Part shown: piece after piece, positions 5,198 through 5,346 of the stretch | How positions within the stretch are numbered: the stretch's first letter is position 1 | Layout: each line of letters opens with the position of its first letter | Assembly: GCA_031276375.1 (NCBI GenBank) | Contig: JAISNE010000082.1 | Span: 1-5,346, forward strand | Length of the DNA: 5,346 bases | From: Accumulibacter sp. | GTDB taxonomy: Bacteria; Pseudomonadota; Gammaproteobacteria; Burkholderiales; Rhodocyclaceae | Direction of reading: 5' to 3' | Position numbers and translations under genes: made by a program | Notes under the pieces: model-generated | Seen by the model: only the letters and a program-made list of their open reading frames with translations | What the model was told of the DNA's origin: nothing | Databases searched by the model: none

Positions 5198-5346
5198 ATG
5201 TCCGACACCCGATCGCCAGACAATAAGGAACGCCCGCTTCCCGCCGCCTGGGGCAAGAACCCCTATCAAGCGCCCACCGCGCAAGTCAAGGATGTCAAGA
5301 AGGCGTCCGTCGACGATACGCTCGCCGACGACCCCAACAAAGTGGC
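5198..5346 (+). CDS. N-terminus of an unidentified protein, possibly a membrane protein (cut by window end)
   Basis: Only 49 full codons are visible. The product is polar and starts MSDTRSPDNKERPLPAAWG, then KNPYQAPTAQVKDVKKASVD and DTLADDPNKV. A strong ribosome-binding site precedes it. The NPYxAPxAxVxDV stretch (about residues 21-33) resembles the short cytosolic leader found before the first membrane span of various small proteobacterial membrane proteins (RDD, DUF805 and similar groups). The catalytic or membrane part would lie beyond the window, so function cannot be assigned. There is no signal peptide or hydrophobic segment in the visible part. The frame is open to the window edge, and the codon use is GC-rich like the macro-domain gene. 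Confidence 0.75.
   Translation, partial: MSDTRSPDNKERPLPAAWGKNPYQAPTAQVKDVKKASVDDTLADDPNKV

Noticed and set aside
4914..5226. Plus-strand frames of 91-94 residues before the last gene
   Set aside because: They overlap the start of the gene at 5198, are Arg/Ser/Pro-rich and lack domain similarity.

Overview
The window looks like a GC-rich proteobacterial chromosome segment. A betaproteobacterium, or a related gammaproteobacterium, is the best guess. The basis is codon usage, Shine-Dalgarno-led genes, and palindromic and heptameric intergenic repeats of a kind common in those groups. No rRNA, tRNA or other lineage marker is present, so the assignment is tentative. No CRISPR array, tRNA, intact insertion sequence or defence operon was seen.

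Layout. Positions 1-446 (minus) hold most of a macro-domain protein of the YmdB/O-acetyl-ADP-ribose deacetylase type, cut at its C-terminus by the window edge. A tandem array of eight heptamers (462-517) sits just upstream of its start. Positions 518-1278 contain no convincing intact gene, but 739-906 (minus) is the decayed C-terminal end of a tyrosine recombinase. It keeps HDLRH and GHxS but has serine where the nucleophilic tyrosine should be. Positions 1279-2571 (plus) encode a 430-residue multi-pass membrane protein with a C-terminal TPR-like helical domain. Positions 2623-4086 (minus) encode a 487-residue rhomboid intramembrane serine protease with complete catalytic motifs, a loop insertion of about 110 residues and a C-terminal TPR-like domain. 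These two genes converge with only 51 bp between them. Positions 4087-5186 are intergenic. They hold a promoter and a long leader for the rhomboid gene, a family of dispersed short repeats, strong GC-rich hairpins, and a 184-bp MITE-like unit built around an 80-bp near-perfect palindrome. A new gene starts at 5198 (plus) and runs off the window. Its N-terminus resembles the cytosolic leader of small membrane proteins.

How the parts relate. The central convergent pair is the most interesting content. Both proteins are embedded in the membrane and end in helical domains of nearly the same length, with landmark residues at matching spacings. They may be functional partners (protease and adaptor or substrate), or products of an old duplication of the C-terminal domain. 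That link is inference. The flanking regions look like sites where mobile or repetitive DNA has accumulated and decayed.
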